Below are positions 61,076 through 64,000 of a DNA stretch of 64,000 bases, piece after piece. The DNA is from an uncultured Acidimicrobiales bacterium. GTDB lineage: Bacteria; Actinomycetota; Acidimicrobiia; Acidimicrobiales; CADCTF01. The translations under genes and the position numbers were made by a program. Numbering within the stretch: position 1 is the first letter of the stretch; each line of letters starts with the position of its first letter. The DNA is taken from the NCBI GenBank assembly GCA_902805655.1, contig CADCTF010000127.1, forward strand, positions 28,542-92,541, read 5' to 3'. Below the pieces are notes generated by a model. The model did not search any database, had not been told where the DNA came from, and saw nothing but the letters and a program-made list of their open reading frames with translations.

Positions 61076-62199
61076 CCCTGCGCCAGCCGGTGCAGGACGG
61101 TCCCACCCAGGGCGTCGGCGTCGATCGCCTCGCCGTTGCGGCTGGCCACGGTGATCCTGGGGTGCGCCCCGGAGAGGGACAGCTCGACCGACAGGCACAG
61201 GACCAGGCCGGCGCGACGAAGGCCGTCGTCGAAGTCCTCCGACGGCTCGGAGAGCGCAACCAGGCGCCCGCCCTCGTCCATCACCCGGCCCGCCTCCCGG
61301 CAGAATGATGCAGGGTCGGACCCGAGCGCTCCGGACGGGGCGGCCTGACGACCCCATGGCACGTTGGCGACCATGCGCGCGACAGAGGCCCCGGCCAGGG
61401 GGAGCTGCCCGGCGTCGGCCCGCAGCCAGCTGGTTGCCGAGGTCGAGCGCGCCGCGTTCGACCGAGCCGCATCCACTGCCGCGGCGGTGATGTCCGACCC
61501 TGAGGCCAGGAGCTCGGCCTCCAGCGCGGCGGCCTCGAGCACGATCGTGCCCGCACCGCACACGGGGTCGTACAGCACGGCGCCGGGGCGCAGGCCCGCG
61601 AGCAGGGCCATGGCCGCCGCCACGGGCGGGTGCAGCGTGCCGGGCACGGTCGACGTCTTGTACGCCCGGCGGTGCATCGGCGCTCCTGACAGGCGCAAGC
61701 CGATCAGCAGGCGTTCACCGTCGAGGTGCACGCGCCACCCCTGCGTGCCATCGGGCGGGCGCTGGTCACCGCGACGCGACCAGTAGCGGACGCCGAGCGA
61801 CCGGGACAGAGAGGAGCCGACGGCGTCCTCCACGTCGAAGCGGCTGAAGTTCCTCTTGCCGAGGAAGCTGGCGGCCACGTCGATGCCGACGGTGTCGGCC
61901 GGCGGGGCCGTTGCGGTGGTCAGTGCCCGACGCGATGCTTCGGCGGCGGTGGCGCGGTCGCCCTCCACTGCATGCGCCAGCTCGGCCAGCCCACTGCGGT
62001 GGCGGCCGACGTCGGGGAGGTCCACGACGAGGACGCTGAGGTCATCGACCGTCCGCAGCCCCATCAAGCCCGGCTCGAGCTCGTCGGTGGCCACGAGCAG
62101 CGTGCGGTGGCGCACCTCGGTGAGGGATCCCATGCCGCCCATCTCCAGCTCAGCAGCCACGAGCGGTTCAAGCCCGCGAACGCAGCGGACCCAGAGCAT
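61072..62199 (-). CDS. THUMP-domain RNA (guanine-N2) methyltransferase, Trm11/Trm14-like
   Basis: 375 aa from ATG 62199, chosen because GGAG lies six bases before it; longer starts exist at 62205 and 62244. N-terminal THUMP-like RNA-binding domain (MLWVRCVRGLEPLVAAELEMGGM; DVAASFLGKRNFSRFDVEDAVG). Then a Rossmann methyltransferase: VPGTLHPPVAAAMALLAGLRPG, motif I LYDPVCGAGTIVLEAA, and the catalytic NVPWGRQ in the N/DPPY position, the variant of tRNA G6/G10 N2-methyltransferases. The target nucleotide is not determined. Convergent with dusB. Confidence 0.82.
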   Translation of the reverse strand: MLWVRCVRGLEPLVAAELEMGGMGSLTEVRHRTLLVATDELEPGLMGLRTVDDLSVLVVDLPDVGRHRSGLAELAHAVEGDRATAAEASRRALTTATAPPADTVGIDVAASFLGKRNFSRFDVEDAVGSSLSRSLGVRYWSRRGDQRPPDGTQGWRVHLDGERLLIGLRLSGAPMHRRAYKTSTVPGTLHPPVAAAMALLAGLRPGAVLYDPVCGAGTIVLEAAALEAELLASGSDITAAAVDAARSNAARSTSATSWLRADAGQLPLAGASVARMVANVPWGRQAAPSGALGSDPASFCREAGRVMDEGGRLVALSEPSEDFDDGLRRAGLVLCLSVELSLSGAHPRITVASRNGEAIDADALGGTVLHRLAQG

Positions 62200-62272
62200 C
62201 GTCATCTCCGCATCAACGGCATGATCCCACGCCCGTGTCACCACGAACGCCGCCTCCTAGCATGCGCCGCCG

Positions 62273-63475
62273 ATGAGCCGGGCGGCGACGGAGCCTCAGG
62301 TCGAACCGTTCGATCCCCGCGCCAAGCGGACGGTGGGCGGGGCCTTTCTGGCCATGTTCACCGTCTTCGGGGTGGCCTACAGCTTCGGCGTCTTCTTCGA
62401 CCCGATGGCCGCCGAGCTGGGTGCCAGCCGATCGGCCACGTCGGCCGTGTTCTCCATCACCGCCTTCGCCTACTTCTCGCTGGGCATGGTGAGCGGCCGC
62501 CTGGTCGACCGGGTGGGACCCAGGAGGGTGCTCGTAGCCGGGGCGATGGCCATGGGGATCGGTCTGGCCCTGACGTCTCGCGTCGAGGCGATGTGGATGG
62601 GCTACATCACCTACGGGGCGGGAGTCGGCATCGGCGTGGCGTGCGGGTACGTGCCGATGGTCGCGGTCGTCGGCGGCTGGTTCGACCGGGGCCGAGCGTT
62701 TGCTCTGGGCGTCGCGGTGGCGGGCATCGGCCTCGGCACATTGGTCGTGCCACCCATCGGGGCGGCTCTCGTGGACGCCCACGGATGGCGCACGACCTAC
62801 GTGATCTTCGCGACCGGCAGCGCCCTCGCCATGCTCTTGGCCGCCACCATCACCTCCCCCCCGCCCGTCATGGCGCTGGGCGATCCACCCAGCCTCAGCG
62901 CCTCGGTGAGGACGCCGGCGTTCGCCTGCCTCTACGCCTCGGGCCTCCTCATGTCGCTGGCCATGTTCCAGGTGTTCGTCTATCTCGTGCCGTTCGCGGA
63001 GGACGAGGGCGTCCAACGGGTTCCGGCTGCGGCGCTCGTCGGCATCGTCGGGGGCGCCAGCATCGTCGGGCGCCTCGGGCTCGGATTCGTCGCCGAGCGG
63101 ATGGGACGAGTGCGGGTCTACCGCGCGTGCTTCTTCGTGATGGCGGCGAGCTTCGGCCTCTGGCTCCTGGCTGACGGCTACCCCGCCCTCGTGTCCTTCG
63201 CCGTCATCTTCGGCGTGGGCTACGGGGGCTTCATCGCGCTGTCGCCGGCAGTGGTGGCCGAGCTCTTCGGCCCGACCGGCATGGGAAGCGTCGTCGGCAC
63301 CCTCTACACCAGCGCCGCGATCGGCGGGCTTTTCGGGCCGCCCTTGGCCGGCGCAGTGATCGATGCGGCTGGATATCCGACGGCGATCACCGCCTCGATG
63401 GTCATCGCGCTGGCCGCATGGGCGGTGCTGATCCCACTCGGACGCAACGGCACTGAGGTTCGTCGGCCGTCATAG
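62273..63475 (+). CDS. MFS transporter (monocarboxylate/OFA type)
   Basis: 400 aa with twelve helices. GGAFLAMFTVFGVAYSFGVFFDPMAAELGASRSATSAVFSITAF is the OFA/monocarboxylate opening, GRLVDRVGPRRVLVAGAMAMG is motif A, CGYVPMVAVVGGWFDRGRAFALGVAVAGIGLGTLVVPPIGAAL fits the DXX-like carriers of anions. No N- or C-terminal extension. Substrate probably a carboxylate, unproven. It is divergent from the methyltransferase by 73 bp. Confidence 0.85.
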   Translation: MSRAATEPQVEPFDPRAKRTVGGAFLAMFTVFGVAYSFGVFFDPMAAELGASRSATSAVFSITAFAYFSLGMVSGRLVDRVGPRRVLVAGAMAMGIGLALTSRVEAMWMGYITYGAGVGIGVACGYVPMVAVVGGWFDRGRAFALGVAVAGIGLGTLVVPPIGAALVDAHGWRTTYVIFATGSALAMLLAATITSPPPVMALGDPPSLSASVRTPAFACLYASGLLMSLAMFQVFVYLVPFAEDEGVQRVPAAALVGIVGGASIVGRLGLGFVAERMGRVRVYRACFFVMAASFGLWLLADGYPALVSFAVIFGVGYGGFIALSPAVVAELFGPTGMGSVVGTLYTSAAIGGLFGPPLAGAVIDAAGYPTAITASMVIALAAWAVLIPLGRNGTEVRRPS

Positions 63476-63517
63476 CTCCCCGTGGGCAGTTGATGCCTCT
63501 TGGGTAGGGTGGGTCCG

Positions 63518-64000
63518 ATGGACGAAGAGAGCACCAACCCAGCTGCGCTCGGTCTCGTCCTGATCGTCGCGGCGCTGCTCTTGGGAGCCGGCTTGCTGGC
63601 CAGCTTCCAGTTCGGTGACCGCACTGGGGCCGGCGATGCGACGGACTCCGTGCGATCGGCCGGCGGAGCCGACGCGGACACCGTCCGGCTCTCGCAGACA
63701 GGGCAGCCCGCGCCGGTGCCGCCGGCGACGATCTCCCCCGACGCCACCGCCCCCACCTCGACCACGACACGTAGGCCCGGTACCACGATCCGAGGGGCGG
63801 TGCCCACCGGACAGGCCGAGCCGGCAGGCGGCTCGCCGTCGACGTCGGCCAACCCGACGCCATCGGGCACTCCAGGGGCGTCCGTCCCGAGCATCCCCGC
63901 CGTGGGCCTGGCGCCCCCTGCGACGACGAGCCGCGCTCCCGCAGCGCCGGCCCCGGCACCGGCCGCGCCATCCGCAGCAGCCGGGCCGACGACCGCGGCG
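63518..64000 (+). CDS. Membrane-anchored Pro/Thr/Ala-rich protein (3' truncated by window)
   Basis: The ATG at 63518 opens a frame that runs to the window end (161 codons). One helix (LGLVLIVAALLLGAGLLASF, residues ~11-30) is followed by an extracytoplasmic tail of Pro, Thr, Ala, Ser and Gly with little hydrophobic content, beginning RTGAGDATDSVRSAGGADADTV. The rest lies outside the window, so any C-terminal domain is unseen. Such tails often span the cell wall. Confidence 0.65.
   Translation, partial: MDEESTNPAALGLVLIVAALLLGAGLLASFQFGDRTGAGDATDSVRSAGGADADTVRLSQTGQPAPVPPATISPDATAPTSTTTRRPGTTIRGAVPTGQAEPAGGSPSTSANPTPSGTPGASVPSIPAVGLAPPATTSRAPAAPAPAPAAPSAAAGPTTAA

Overview
The window is a gene-dense stretch of high-GC actinobacterial chromosome. 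An F420/deazaflavin-type oxidoreductase, a mycothiol-dependent-enzyme family protein, a coproporphyrin-type heme cluster, a HelD/HelR ATPase, an IdeR/DtxR-like iron box and many leaderless or weak-RBS starts all fit Actinomycetota. The overall repertoire resembles Acidimicrobiia, but that placement is inference from gene content, not a computed phylogeny.

Layout. 0-12.5 kb: end of a large ATPase/TPR regulator, small metabolic and regulatory genes (patatin, methyltransferase/TetR pair, RCK potassium channel, two crotonases, PadR pair, MDR reductase) and three decayed genes (GNAT with an in-frame amber, NarL-type response regulator, VOC protein). 12.6-16.4 kb: a tRNA-Arg(CCU) followed by a 3.7-kb island bounded by 25-bp direct repeats of the tRNA 3' end. 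It holds two small DNA-binding-type proteins, an orphan solute-binding lipoprotein, a frameshifted phage-scaffold relic and a short winged-helix-like ORF, but no visible integrase. 16.4-33 kb: MFS transporter, iron-box-controlled bfd/bfr group, secreted CxxC-repeat protein plus lipoprotein and thioesterase, pyrF, UbiB-like kinase, LCP protein, two alpha/beta hydrolases, GGDEF regulator, rlmA, a type-II NADH dehydrogenase under a perfect CRP-type palindrome, an M23 peptidase and an acyl-ACP desaturase.

33-41.6 kb: DNA-repair and heme genes: UdgX converging on an SRAP/HMCES protein, a HelR-like ATPase, then hemE-cpfC-cgoX followed by an ATP-dependent DNA ligase. 41.6-51 kb: an apolipoprotein N-acyltransferase with Ser in place of the catalytic Cys, TesB thioesterase, MFS and ABC exporters with a MarR-type regulator, active ClpP and, divergent from it, an XRE regulator coupled to a ClpP homologue that has lost its triad. 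51-64 kb: secreted PQQ-type dehydrogenase and lytic transglycosylase lipoproteins, citrate synthase, a BpsA-like branched-polyamine synthase with a large C-terminal extension, LLM oxidoreductase, RNB exonuclease-maf-dusB, a THUMP methyltransferase, an MFS transporter and the start of a Pro/Thr-rich membrane-anchored protein cut by the window edge.

How they work together. The heme run makes coproheme precursors. The bfd/bfr group stores and releases iron under iron control. UdgX and SRAP both trap abasic DNA. The paired ClpP genes suggest an auxiliary, non-catalytic ClpP ring partner. Many neighbours are translationally coupled by ATGA/GTGA overlaps. All functional statements rest on motif reading by eye; no database search was run.
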